Assembly: GCF_900112005.1 (NCBI RefSeq)
Contig: NZ_FOKK01000006.1
Coordinates: 186,001-250,000, forward strand
DNA: 64,000 nt
Source: Algoriphagus aquimarinus
GTDB lineage: Bacteria > Bacteroidota > Bacteroidia > Cytophagales > Cyclobacteriaceae
Direction: 5' to 3'
Within the stretch, counting starts at the first letter, position 1, and each line of letters opens with the position of its first letter. Position numbers and translations under genes: made by a program. Below the pieces are notes generated by a model. That model worked only from the letters and a program-made list of their open reading frames with translations. It had not been told where the DNA came from and searched no databases. This document shows, one piece after another, positions 54,226 through 62,833 of the stretch.

Positions 54226-55227
54226 TTATTCCAGGTTTAAGGAAACGTATTTTATTTTCTCCCTATTATAAGTGTAGGTCATGTGAACTGAGCCATCCTT
54301 CGCCTGAATGATAGCTGGGTAACTGAACTCACCTTTAGGTTGATCTTCTAATACATATAGCTCTTCCCACTTTACTCCGTCCATGGACATCATTAGAGAG
54401 AGCTTGTTTCTGCCTTTTTTAATAGGATTGCAAAGCAATAATTGTACACCACTTTTTAAGGTGACTGCGTCTATGCCTGAATTGTTATGAACCAATCCTG
54501 TGGATTCTACAGTAGACCAAGTTTTACCATTATCTGAGGACCAGGTTGTTCCGATCACATCTTCTTGAGTTCGGGCAAGCATTTGGAGTTTTCCATTTGG
54601 ATAAGTTAATATCGTTGGCTGAATTGCATGAAAAGCGCCGTTGTCGATTTCAATTTTCTTCCAATTTGTGATATCAGAGGTAGTAGTTTCCACATGCATG
54701 CTCCATATGCCATTTGTTTCGAAGCTACTTGGATGTAGCAGTGTTCCGTCCGACAAAGTGACGGCTTTGTTTTTTACAGGACCCAGCATTCCTGGGGGGA
54801 TTTGAATGGCTTTAGACCAGGTCTTCCCTCCGTTATCTGAAGTTTTGTATAGTCCCCACCATTCTTTGGGATTTGGACCTTCCTTGTAGAAAAGTACGAG
54901 TTGTCCATTTGGGTTCTGATATAGAACCGGGTTCCAAGTAGGATTTCGGAAGTCTTTATTTTCTATTCCGTCAGCCACCATTTTGGGAGTAGACCAAGTT
55001 CCTTTGTCTAAAAGAGATGTATAAATACTAACGTCTGGATGTCTTTCGTAACTCCCACCAAACCAGGAAGCCATTATTCCTCGGTCTGTCTCCACTAAAG
55101 TAGACGCATGGCAGGATGGGTAAGGAGCTTCTTCGTAGATGAAGCCAGAGCTTAGGATTTTCACATTCGGTTTTTCTGTTTTAGGGAAAAAGCTGAAGAG
55201 AGATAAAATGAAAAGTAAGGTTTTCAT
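54226..55227 (-). CDS. Exported sialidase-like (BNR repeat) glycosidase
   Basis: 333 residues with a short signal peptide (LLFILSLFSFFPKTEKP). It is a six-bladed propeller with Asp-box motifs: TSDNGGKTWSKAI and SSDNGKTWSTVE. Early SWFGGSYERHPDVSIY is typical of the BNR_2 sialidase-like group. The three catalytic arginines were not traced with confidence, so exo-sialidase activity is not proven; other members cut rhamnose, galactose or KDN linkages. It lies between the CE15-like esterase gene upstream (61-bp gap) and the aldolase gene, suggesting a small glycan-use operon. Confidence 0.85.
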   Translation of the reverse strand: MKTLLFILSLFSFFPKTEKPNVKILSSGFIYEEAPYPSCHASTLVETDRGIMASWFGGSYERHPDVSIYTSLLDKGTWSTPKMVADGIENKDFRNPTWNPVLYQNPNGQLVLFYKEGPNPKEWWGLYKTSDNGGKTWSKAIQIPPGMLGPVKNKAVTLSDGTLLHPSSFETNGIWSMHVETTTSDITNWKKIEIDNGAFHAIQPTILTYPNGKLQMLARTQEDVIGTTWSSDNGKTWSTVESTGLVHNNSGIDAVTLKSGVQLLLCNPIKKGRNKLSLMMSMDGVKWEELYVLEDQPKGEFSYPAIIQAKDGSVHMTYTYNREKIKYVSLNLE

Positions 55228-55288
55228 GGGCTAATTATGGGTTTGATTAGATAAGTTACTATTTAGAAAAAGAGATGGTGTCCGGTGC

Positions 55289-56488
55289 TTACCTGATTTG
55301 CTTCCACTGAATTTCAGCAAAATCTATAAAATTTTTCCAATCCTCCCAGGTTAAATTATGCTTGCCGTCACGGATATGATAGCCGGCAAAAGGTTGAATT
55401 ATGGGGGAAGCGATTTCTTCGAAAGCTAGAGGGAAAGTTACTTCCTGCTGATAGATTTCAGAATATACCCGAGATCCCAATTGCATGGATATATACTCGC
55501 CTTTTGGGTCTGCCCATTGATCTCCTCTAGCACTGGCAAAGTACAGCGCACGTGGTGCAATAAGCGCGGCTAGCATGTGCTGATCGACAGGTAGAGTTTC
55601 CTCTTGAGCGTTGTATGCTTTAAAATTATCTGCAAACCAATGAGGAAAACTGCTGTTGATTACAGCTACAGTTTCTCCGTATTTTCTTCTGGAAATAGCA
55701 GCGCCGCCACAGCCTGATTCATTTGAATAAACTACAGACCAGCGTGGGTCATTTGCGCCAGCCCAAAGGGCAGTTTTCCCAGATCTAGAGTGGCCGATTA
55801 GGGCAGATTTTCTGGTGTTATAGAGTGGGTCTTGCTCAAAATAATCCATTGCTCGCATCGCTGCCCAAGCCCAAGCTCCGAAAGTCCTCATCCCATCTGC
55901 CTTGCCTAGCTCTTCGGGATAAAGTGTGGTTAGAATCCCTTCTGAGAATCTTTCGGCGTCATCTGGAGCAACAGTTTCACCATGAAAGGAAGCGGTAGCA
56001 TAGCCACGATCGATCAACTCTGAAACTGACCAATAACCTTCCTCTACTAGGCCTACTTCTTCATTTTCGGCTCGGTGATTGACAAGAAAGAAAATTGGGA
56101 ATGGGCCATCTCCATTCTTGGGTAGAAAAACGTTCAGGCGCATCGTGTGCGATTTTCCTTTTCTGGAAACGGTTATGTTCACTTCTTTCAATAAGGCTTT
56201 TTCCGGATAGGGGTTTTGACCTTCCTGAACTTCTGAAAATGAAATCTGATCAAAATCAGTTGGTACATTACCATAGACATATTCTCTGAAAAGATCCAGA
56301 ATCTCTGGTCTTCGAATCTCCTCCCAATCTTGCTGCGTGCTGATAAGCTTACCTCTCAGACTTACAAAAGGATCTGGAAGTGTAATGTCAGGAACCTTGC
56401 TTTCGTCGTAATTAGCGTTGTGCTGAGCCATGGAAAATGAATAGTTGACTAATAAGATGAAAAGAATCAGATTGGTTTTAAATGCCAT
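55289..56488 (-). CDS. CE15-like glucuronoyl esterase / acetylxylan esterase-type hydrolase
   Basis: 399 residues. A signal peptide (LFILLVNYSFSMAQ) precedes an alpha/beta-hydrolase. The nucleophile elbow is GHSRSGKTALW with Ser234, matching the G-x-S-R-x-G-K of glucuronoyl esterases. SNESGCGGAAI with Glu257 fits the charge-relay acid used by bacterial CE15 enzymes, and a C-terminal DGKHNLTWEDW supplies His377. CE15 enzymes cut the ester between glucuronoxylan and lignin; a different substrate is possible in a marine strain. First gene of the esterase-sialidase-aldolase run; a candidate promoter lies at 56543-56573. Confidence 0.85.
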   Translation of the reverse strand: MAFKTNLILFILLVNYSFSMAQHNANYDESKVPDITLPDPFVSLRGKLISTQQDWEEIRRPEILDLFREYVYGNVPTDFDQISFSEVQEGQNPYPEKALLKEVNITVSRKGKSHTMRLNVFLPKNGDGPFPIFFLVNHRAENEEVGLVEEGYWSVSELIDRGYATASFHGETVAPDDAERFSEGILTTLYPEELGKADGMRTFGAWAWAAMRAMDYFEQDPLYNTRKSALIGHSRSGKTALWAGANDPRWSVVYSNESGCGGAAISRRKYGETVAVINSSFPHWFADNFKAYNAQEETLPVDQHMLAALIAPRALYFASARGDQWADPKGEYISMQLGSRVYSEIYQQEVTFPLAFEEIASPIIQPFAGYHIRDGKHNLTWEDWKNFIDFAEIQWKQIR

Positions 56489-56542
56489 GTATAGGAAATG
56501 ATGTGAATTCTAAGAATTTGGAATAAGTAAGAGTAATTTATT

Positions 56543-56573
56543 AAAAACTAATGAATTACTACCTTTTGCCAAA
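56543..56573 (-). promoter_or_regulatory. Candidate Bacteroidota-type promoter for the esterase operon
   Basis: On the minus strand TTTG (56570-56573) is followed after 19 bp by TAGTTTTT (56543-56550). This fits the phylum's -33 TTTG and -7 TAnnTTTG elements with one mismatch. The predicted transcript start is about 50 bp before the ATG at 56488. Single-site evidence only. Confidence 0.35.
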
Positions 56574-56714
56574 GTATATGAGTTTGAATAAGGTGTATTC
56601 CCTAATAAATCGACATTTCCTGAAATTAGAATACACGCCCTTTCACTCTCTTTTCTATAGAAGAAATAGTTAGGAAGTAAAGATGCTGGGATAGCTATGA
56701 ATGAGCTGATGCAC

Positions 56715-58508
56715 TCAATTATAATTGATCAAATCTGGTGCAGATACATAGATATCTGATTTTCTGAATCTCAGATTTTTCCTGAAGCTAAAGGCGAATT
56801 TGGACTTCCCTTCGTCGTCAGTAGGGATATAAGTTCCTTTTATTTCCATCGTTCCGAAGATGAGGTTTTCATTTCGAACGCGCATCCCAAGGCTGATTCC
56901 TGTGAAGTTTTGGTATTGATTTTCGCAACTTGGGCATTTTAATTTCGCCCAATAAAAGGAAGTGAACGGAGCTACTCTAAATCCTACCAGGGACCAAGGA
57001 GTAAAAAGGCTCGATTCAAAGCCTAAAGAGTATCTTTTGGTAGCATCCACTTCTTCTACGCGTAATCCAGGGATAGTATTGCCTTGGATAGTCAGCCAAT
57101 CATTGGTTACTCTGTCAAACAATTTTGTGTAGAAAGCAGAAGCGGAATTTCTGATCTTGTATTTGCCTATCGAGAACGCTTGAGTATAGAATGTACCTCC
57201 TGCTTGTAGTACGCCATCTTCCCAGTTACCACTGCGGAAATAACTAGCTGCATTCAGGGTCAATTCGTAGAAGCTTCCGCTTTTAGAAGCGCCTTTATAG
57301 TTGAAATTAACTCCTGCGTAAGGCCTAGAAATCGAAATGGTATTGATGTATCCTACAGTAGTGGAAAGGTTGTAACCAAAAGGAATGTCTTCCGTCCGTC
57401 CGAAACCATAGACATATTGAGTTTTAAAGAAGTCTTGTTGATAAAGGCTGAACTCTGCCAAAATTCCCTTACTGTCATGATACCTGCGCTCATCCATCAC
57501 TTCCTCTTGTTCGGGCTGATTTACAAAATCTCCATCATACAAGCGTACAGCAAGAAATTCCCTTCGTCTATCCTTAAAGGTTTTCTCTGAACCGAAATTG
57601 TAGCCGGTCCATACATCCATGATATTGTACTTGTAATCGAGAAAGGAGGAATCAGGTTTTGACCTTACGTTTCTTGACCAATTCTGGCTCCAGCTGGCAC
57701 CACCCGCCATTTTGGAATAGGGAGAAACTAATGGTCTTTCCAGCATGATTCCGGTAGAATATTCTATTTCCTCCCCTTGACTTACCCCTGAATTCAGCTG
57801 TGTATAGTAGACCATAAAATCAGCTAAACTTCCAATCAAACTACTTTTAGAATATGCCATTCCTACGCCTGTCTTCGGGCTTCGGTCAAGGTCATATAGA
57901 ATGTCCAATTCGAAACCTTGAGCCCTTCCATCTACATTGGCATCATAAACTTTGAAAAGTGGCGCAGTAGGAATGCTTCCTCCCACAGATCCACCTATAC
58001 TGAAAATGTCACGTGTGATCACGGTAAGATCCACAGAGTCCGTTCCATCTACAGGTGTGACTATTATCCGACTTTCAAGAATAAACGGTTGATCTCTCAG
58101 GAATCGCTCATTATCTCCGAGTTTGTATGGGTTTAACCGTCTATTTGGTTTGATAAATAGGTGTTGTCGGATGGTTTTTTCTCGTGTATTTGTATGGAGA
58201 TTATTAGCAATTCTACCTACTTTTTGGACTATTGGCTTCTGACGTCCATAGATAGAAAATTCAAACCCAATGGTTTCAACCTCAATATTTCGGATGATCA
58301 TCCCTGCATAAGGAAGAAATTTTTCCTCTGCTTTTTCTACCAGTACGGTGTCCCTATTAGACCTGGTAATAAAATCCATACCTTTTTCCAGCGCCTTTTG
58401 AGTGATCGATACTTTTGACGAGTCATTCGCATCTTGGGCAAAAAGATCCACCCTAATACAAAGGAGTACACATAGTAGAAAAAAGGCTCTGTTCGTAGAG
58501 TAAGGCAC
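56715..58508 (-). CDS. BamA/TamA-like outer-membrane protein
   Basis: About 597 residues. No ATG starts this frame. The GTG at 58508 gives a plausible signal peptide (RAFFLLCVLLCIRVDLFAQ), whereas the longest frame needs a TTG at 58604 and adds 32 non-signal residues. The N-terminal 200 residues include POTRA-like repeats (YAGMIIRNIEVETIGF, LRDQPFILESRIIVTPV). The rest is a barrel with alternating aromatic strands, such as GFELDILYDLDRSPKTGVGM and VGFRVAPFTSFYWA. Family members insert or translocate proteins at the outer membrane. It lies 107 bp downstream of the PI-PLC gene on the same strand. Confidence 0.82.
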   Translation of the reverse strand: MPYSTNRAFFLLCVLLCIRVDLFAQDANDSSKVSITQKALEKGMDFITRSNRDTVLVEKAEEKFLPYAGMIIRNIEVETIGFEFSIYGRQKPIVQKVGRIANNLHTNTREKTIRQHLFIKPNRRLNPYKLGDNERFLRDQPFILESRIIVTPVDGTDSVDLTVITRDIFSIGGSVGGSIPTAPLFKVYDANVDGRAQGFELDILYDLDRSPKTGVGMAYSKSSLIGSLADFMVYYTQLNSGVSQGEEIEYSTGIMLERPLVSPYSKMAGGASWSQNWSRNVRSKPDSSFLDYKYNIMDVWTGYNFGSEKTFKDRRREFLAVRLYDGDFVNQPEQEEVMDERRYHDSKGILAEFSLYQQDFFKTQYVYGFGRTEDIPFGYNLSTTVGYINTISISRPYAGVNFNYKGASKSGSFYELTLNAASYFRSGNWEDGVLQAGGTFYTQAFSIGKYKIRNSASAFYTKLFDRVTNDWLTIQGNTIPGLRVEEVDATKRYSLGFESSLFTPWSLVGFRVAPFTSFYWAKLKCPSCENQYQNFTGISLGMRVRNENLIFGTMEIKGTYIPTDDEGKSKFAFSFRKNLRFRKSDIYVSAPDLINYN

Positions 58509-58615
58509 TATTTCAGGAATTAATTCGAATTGAAGAATTGTAAATCTACTTGCAAATGCTGGTAGCCAAGAGGTAGCATTTATTCTGCCATTCTTACTAA
58601 TCAATTGGAGGCCTT

Positions 58616-59692
58616 CTAATTTTTGATCAAAATCGGGTTTGATCTTTCGTACACGTTTTCTTCGAAATTGACTCTGTAATTAGATTTGAAGAAAGTCGAA
58701 GTATTGTAGTAATCTGTAGAAATCACCTGCGCGCCAGAAGCTTTGGCTTTTTCGAAGGTGGAATAATCTTCCATTCTTGCCTCTTTTGTATCTGAATCTG
58801 CGCGAGTCCGGATCATGTACCCTTTTTTCACGAGATCTCTGATGTATGCTTCATCTTTTACTGGGTTATTGATGATTCGGAACCCAGCAGTGGAATTACC
58901 TTCCTTTTTATTGACAAAGAGCACTGCGTTCTTAAGCTCCGGCTTTGCACTCAAGTACCTGTCTGTTTTTTCCTCATTTTCATCCAAAACAAATAGAAAT
59001 TTCCCTCTTGCGTCATTCATTTTTGGCCAATTTCCAGCCAGTACAGCTGTTTCCAGATCAGCGTATTTGCCTTTCACTTGATCGGGTGTGATCAGGTGAT
59101 CCATTCCCAAATGCGTCCTAATTTCTATGTCTATACTGTCCAAAGCTGATGCAGTAAAGGGTAAAGTAGGTCTGGTGCCTGGGATATTATCATCTTTTGC
59201 ATTGATCAGAATGAAAACAGGTGAGTGGTCTGGATGAGCTTCACTCCAAGTTTTGAGTGCTTTCAGCGCGTCTGCAAATAGGAGGTGATGAGACTGAAAA
59301 TCCAGGTCCTGTACGTGAAAAAGCTTCATTCCTGGCTTGGAAAGTGAGTTAGTTGGATCATAGTCAGGAATGTTTCCCTCACTGCTTTTGATGATTTCAA
59401 TTCCTTTTGGATTGGAATATCTTCCTCCTACTGGATCGTGAAATACATCTAATTCGAGATTTCTCAATCCTAAATCAAGTTGCTCCTCCAGTGGGATATG
59501 GGCATATTCTAAACTTTTCGAGGCAGAGAGATTTACCTTGGATAAAAAGGCCAGCAGTTCAGGAGAAATCTGGCTTTTGTAGCTATTGTGACTTCCTATG
59601 ACTTGAATTTGGTTGAGCTTGAGATTCTGCGCAGAAAGCGTAAAGGAAGAGAAAGTGCTAAATGCAAACAGGATTAATATGTATTGTTTCAT
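58616..59692 (-). CDS. Ca2+-dependent phosphatidylinositol-specific phospholipase C-like protein
   Basis: 358 residues from ATG 59692; the longer frame would need a TTG. A signal peptide (ILILFAFSTFSSFTLSAQ) precedes the barrel. Active-site elements: IQVIGSHNSYKSQI (His35), LRNLELDVFHDP (acidic metal ligands), LFHVQDLDFQSHH (second His) and FILINAKDD. This is the Ca-dependent bacterial PI-PLC-like group rather than the classic Bacillus type. It would release head groups from phosphoinositides or related lipids. Divergent from the phosphodiesterase-phosphatase fusion gene, suggesting shared control for phosphate gain from lipids (inference). Confidence 0.88.
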   Translation of the reverse strand: MKQYILILFAFSTFSSFTLSAQNLKLNQIQVIGSHNSYKSQISPELLAFLSKVNLSASKSLEYAHIPLEEQLDLGLRNLELDVFHDPVGGRYSNPKGIEIIKSSEGNIPDYDPTNSLSKPGMKLFHVQDLDFQSHHLLFADALKALKTWSEAHPDHSPVFILINAKDDNIPGTRPTLPFTASALDSIDIEIRTHLGMDHLITPDQVKGKYADLETAVLAGNWPKMNDARGKFLFVLDENEEKTDRYLSAKPELKNAVLFVNKKEGNSTAGFRIINNPVKDEAYIRDLVKKGYMIRTRADSDTKEARMEDYSTFEKAKASGAQVISTDYYNTSTFFKSNYRVNFEENVYERSNPILIKN

Positions 59693-59943
59693 GAGTTTCA
59701 ATTCAACTGGCAATATTCGCCTATTTTCAGTGGATTTCTATTAAATCTATGCTTGCTTTTCTTTTGCATTAGTAGCCGCTTATAAAGATGAGGATAGAGT
59801 AAGGATCTTGAAATCAGTTTTGTGCTAAAAAATTCCAATTAGAGATTAAGCTTTGTTGTCGTACTGTTTTATGAATTTGTTAAGCCTTAGCTTTTTGAAC
59901 TTAATGGAGCAGTGAAATAGTGATGAATATTCTATTTTTAGAA

Positions 59944-61761
59944 ATGCATAAATTCATTTCAAGCCTTTTGGTCTTTATTCTGATTGCTGTAGGTCAAGTT
60001 TCGGCACAGAATTCCAAAGATTTTCAAATCCACTCCCACAATGATTACTTGCAAACTGTTCCTTTTTGGACAGCCTATTCTGCTGGAGCATCCTCTATAG
60101 AAGTAGACTTGATCTTAAAGGATGGTAAACTGATGGCAGCACATGAAGTAGCTAGCATCGATCCAAAGCGAACCATTGAAAGTTTGTATCTGGATCCGAT
60201 TTCAGAGGGGATCAAAAGTGGGGTGATTTCATCGATCAACTTCCATCTATTGGTTGATTTGAAAACCGAGGCTTATTCCACCTTGAAAGTGCTAGAGGAA
60301 AGTATGAAAGATTATGAGGATGTTCTTTATAGCTCAGGTAATCCCAATGGATTTAAATTGATTATTTCAGGAAACAGGCCAAAAGCCGAGGATTATAAAA
60401 ATTATCCGGAATGGATGCTATTTGATTACCAAAGTAAGGAGTTGACGACCGATCTGCCTTGGAATAAAATTGGGATGGTGAGTTTGAGTTTTCGCCAATT
60501 TTCTATTTGGAATGGAAAAGGTAGGATGGTAGAGGGGCAACGTGCAAATCTTCAAGAGTTTATTGATTTGGTTCATAGTTTTGATAAGCCGGTTCGTTTT
60601 TGGGGTTCTCCAGATAGTAAATCTGCCTGGAAGGCATTTCATGAAATGGGGGAGGATTATATCAATACTGATCACCCCATCGAGGCAGCAGCTTATCTGA
60701 ATAAGTTGGGTGAAAATGTCTATCAAAACACTTCAATTCATGAGGTTTACCAGCCGACTTTTGAAGGCGACGGAGCTGAAGTTCCCGTTGACAATGTGAT
60801 TCTGATGATTGGAGATGGCAATGGATTGACGCAGATAGCCTCTGCTTTGTTTTCCAACGGCAATCAGCTCAATCTAACTCAGTTGAAAAACATGGGCTTA
60901 ATCAAAACTCAGGCTGCAGATGATTTTACCACTGATTCAGCTGCCGGAGCCACTGCCTATGCGACGGGAGAGAAAACAAATAACCGTGCGCTAGGCGTTG
61001 ATTCGAAAGGGAATTCTTTGCCAAATCTTCCAGATCTTCTTCATGGATATGGGTTTTCAAGTGGGATTATTACCACCGATCAATTGACGGGAGCAACTCC
61101 GGCATCTTTCTATGCACATCATCCTGAGCGTGATGATTCTGATCAGATCGCAGCTTATTTATCAACAAGTAAATTGGATCTTTTCATCGGTGGAGGCGGA
61201 GATTCTTTTCAATCCCAACTGGCAAACCTTGAAAGTGCAGGATTTACGCTTGTAGAAAGCTTAGGACAGCCTGAGGAGGATCGTGTTGGGTATTTTGCAG
61301 CAAAGGGATCTCTACCTAAAAAGTTGGATGGGAGAGGCGATTATTTGCTACAGAGCACAGCGTACGCACTTGAGTTTTTTGATCATAAAAATGCTCCTTT
61401 TTTCCTAATGGTAGAGGCAGCGAATATTGATTCGGGTGGACATGCCAATAGTACTTCAACGATCGTATCGGAGATGTTGGATTTTGATGAGGTAATCGGG
61501 AAATTGATTCAGTATGTGGATGCCAACCCAAATACCTTATTAATCATCACTGCGGATCACGAAACTGGTGGAGTGTCCATTCCACAGGGAGATATAACCT
61601 CAGCAACTGTAGAATTGGCTTATCACAGCGATGATCATACGGGTTTAATGGTTCCAGTATTTGCTTATGGAGCTCATTCAGGTGACTTCAGAGGGGTGTA
61701 TGAGAACTCGGCAGTGTTTCACAAGATCATGAACTTGGTAAAACAATATCACCAGAAATAA
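59944..61761 (+). CDS. Fusion of AIM6-like phosphodiesterase and alkaline phosphatase
   Basis: 605 residues from the ATG at 59944, the start of a standard signal peptide (FISSLLVFILIAVGQVSAQ); ATG 59923 would add seven residues. Residues about 25-255 form a glycerophosphodiesterase/PLC-like barrel of the AIM6 type: IHSHNDYLQTVPF (His30, His32), SSIEVDLILKDGKLMAAHE. Residues about 280-600 form an alkaline phosphatase: NVILMIGDGNGLTQIA (metal), TTDSAAGATAYATG (phospho-acceptor Ser332), IDSGGHAN and LIITADHETGG. Having both activities in one chain would let a phosphodiester be split and the phosphate released by the same secreted protein. It is divergent from the PI-PLC gene. Confidence 0.92.
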   Translation: MHKFISSLLVFILIAVGQVSAQNSKDFQIHSHNDYLQTVPFWTAYSAGASSIEVDLILKDGKLMAAHEVASIDPKRTIESLYLDPISEGIKSGVISSINFHLLVDLKTEAYSTLKVLEESMKDYEDVLYSSGNPNGFKLIISGNRPKAEDYKNYPEWMLFDYQSKELTTDLPWNKIGMVSLSFRQFSIWNGKGRMVEGQRANLQEFIDLVHSFDKPVRFWGSPDSKSAWKAFHEMGEDYINTDHPIEAAAYLNKLGENVYQNTSIHEVYQPTFEGDGAEVPVDNVILMIGDGNGLTQIASALFSNGNQLNLTQLKNMGLIKTQAADDFTTDSAAGATAYATGEKTNNRALGVDSKGNSLPNLPDLLHGYGFSSGIITTDQLTGATPASFYAHHPERDDSDQIAAYLSTSKLDLFIGGGGDSFQSQLANLESAGFTLVESLGQPEEDRVGYFAAKGSLPKKLDGRGDYLLQSTAYALEFFDHKNAPFFLMVEAANIDSGGHANSTSTIVSEMLDFDEVIGKLIQYVDANPNTLLIITADHETGGVSIPQGDITSATVELAYHSDDHTGLMVPVFAYGAHSGDFRGVYENSAVFHKIMNLVKQYHQK

Positions 61762-61769
61762 CTCAAGTT

Positions 61770-61961
61770 TTATCGTCTTCCTGCGATAGTAAAAGGAAGC
61801 ATAAAGAGGTTTCGTACAAAGTCAAAAGAGAGGTCTATAGCAAAGCCCAGTAGCCTAAAAGGAAGTAAAATCAACCAAAATATTGGGTAGAGAAGTAGGC
61901 CTATAAGTGCTAATGGCCAGCAAAGCACGAATAGGATACACCAGAGTAGGAAGCTAATCAT
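61770..61961 (-). CDS. Small hydrophobic membrane protein
   Basis: 63 residues, almost wholly hydrophobic: LLWCILFVLCWPLALIGLLL followed by YPIFWLILLPFRLLGFAI, then a short amphipathic end (DFVRNLFMLPFTIAGRR). Proline and tryptophan placement (CWPLAL, YPIFW, LPFRLLG) is like small conserved membrane proteins common in Bacteroidota. ATG start, convergent with the phosphatase fusion gene (8 bp between stops). Function unknown. Confidence 0.7.
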   Translation of the reverse strand: MISFLLWCILFVLCWPLALIGLLLYPIFWLILLPFRLLGFAIDLSFDFVRNLFMLPFTIAGRR

Positions 61962-62084
61962 CTTAATTTTTTTTTAGCACTAACTTCAATACCTGTTCCA
62001 AATTCAGAAATAGTCATTCAAGGGCCATCTATGGCTAATAGTAATGATTTGCTGTATCGATACCGTACACGAATACTTGTATAT

Positions 62085-62185
62085 CGGACAATTTGTGTGA
62101 CATAAAGCTGTTGTCATCATTGAACATTCCGATGCAACTTTTTTAATAAATGTAGAGCTGTCTTTAATGGTGATTTCAGATATAA
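62085..62185 (+). promoter_or_regulatory. Degenerate copy of the shared upstream element
   Basis: CGGACA-ATT-TGTGTG (62085-62099) resembles the inverted repeat seen at 24412 and 27200 on the opposite strand. GCTGTCTTTAA with TGGTGA (62157-62173) matches GCTGTTTTTAATGGCAC of the site at 24476. The distance is about 76 bp, roughly one helical turn more than elsewhere. The match is partial and no gene starts within 600 bp, so it may be decayed. Confidence 0.25.
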
Positions 62186-62767
62186 AGATTTAGCGAAGTT
62201 AGTCCTTAAGGCCTAATTTAAGGGCGGATACCTTTTGTAAAAAATTCTATAAGCACTGTCTTAAAGATCAATATTTTCTCTAAATTGGTGTAAAGAGAAA
62301 TGGGGGTCTCCTTTAGATATTTAATGTTTAATTACTAGGAGAAATGAGTTTTTGCCAAATATTCTTTTTAAAGTTGAAGTGAATCTTGTTTATACAAGAT
62401 AGTTAGTATCAAGTTGTTTCTTTAGGTTGTCTAAATATTGGTGTTAATCTGCTTTTTATTATATATGAAATTCAAATAGTAAAATTAAAATACGATTGTT
62501 CAGTGTTTGTAGTAGAGTTTGGTTGAGAAAAATTGTTTTGTAACCAGTTGAATTTTAGTTGTTTGATTCTTTTAATTGGTGGGTAGTATTTTGTGTCTGA
62601 GGAATAAAGGCGATTACATAGCTTGTTAAGTATAACGGCTGTAGTGAATAGTAATGAATTTTTAATTGATTGTTAACCTAAGATAGATTGCTAATGATAT
62701 ACTCAAAAAAAGCCTTTGTAAGGAGCAGTTGATATTTCAGGGAATTCCTCGCTGCACAGTATCCGTA

Positions 62768-62795
62768 CGCCTATATAATTTTTAAATAGTAGGCG
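62768..62795 (+). other. Hairpin in the susC leader
   Basis: CGCCTA (62768-62773) pairs with TAGGCG (62790-62795), and TAT/ATA can extend the stem past a bulged G. It ends 38 bp before the susC ATG, without a following T-run. Possibly an mRNA leader structure; no known riboswitch recognised. Confidence 0.35.
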
Positions 62796-62833
62796 AATTT
62801 TCTAGTCAATAGTACAAATAAACCTCTTAAATC

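Larger units (their letters stand above)
61962..62833. other. 872-bp AT-rich region upstream of susC
   Basis: No protein-coding gene is supported; the longest ATG frame with a good upstream AGGAG (62344) is only 12 codons. It holds a weak copy of the shared upstream element (62085-62185), a short inverted repeat TCTTGT-TTAT-ACAAGA (62384-62399) and a hairpin near the susC start (62768-62795). The length and composition suggest a long leader or several promoters. Confidence 0.55.
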
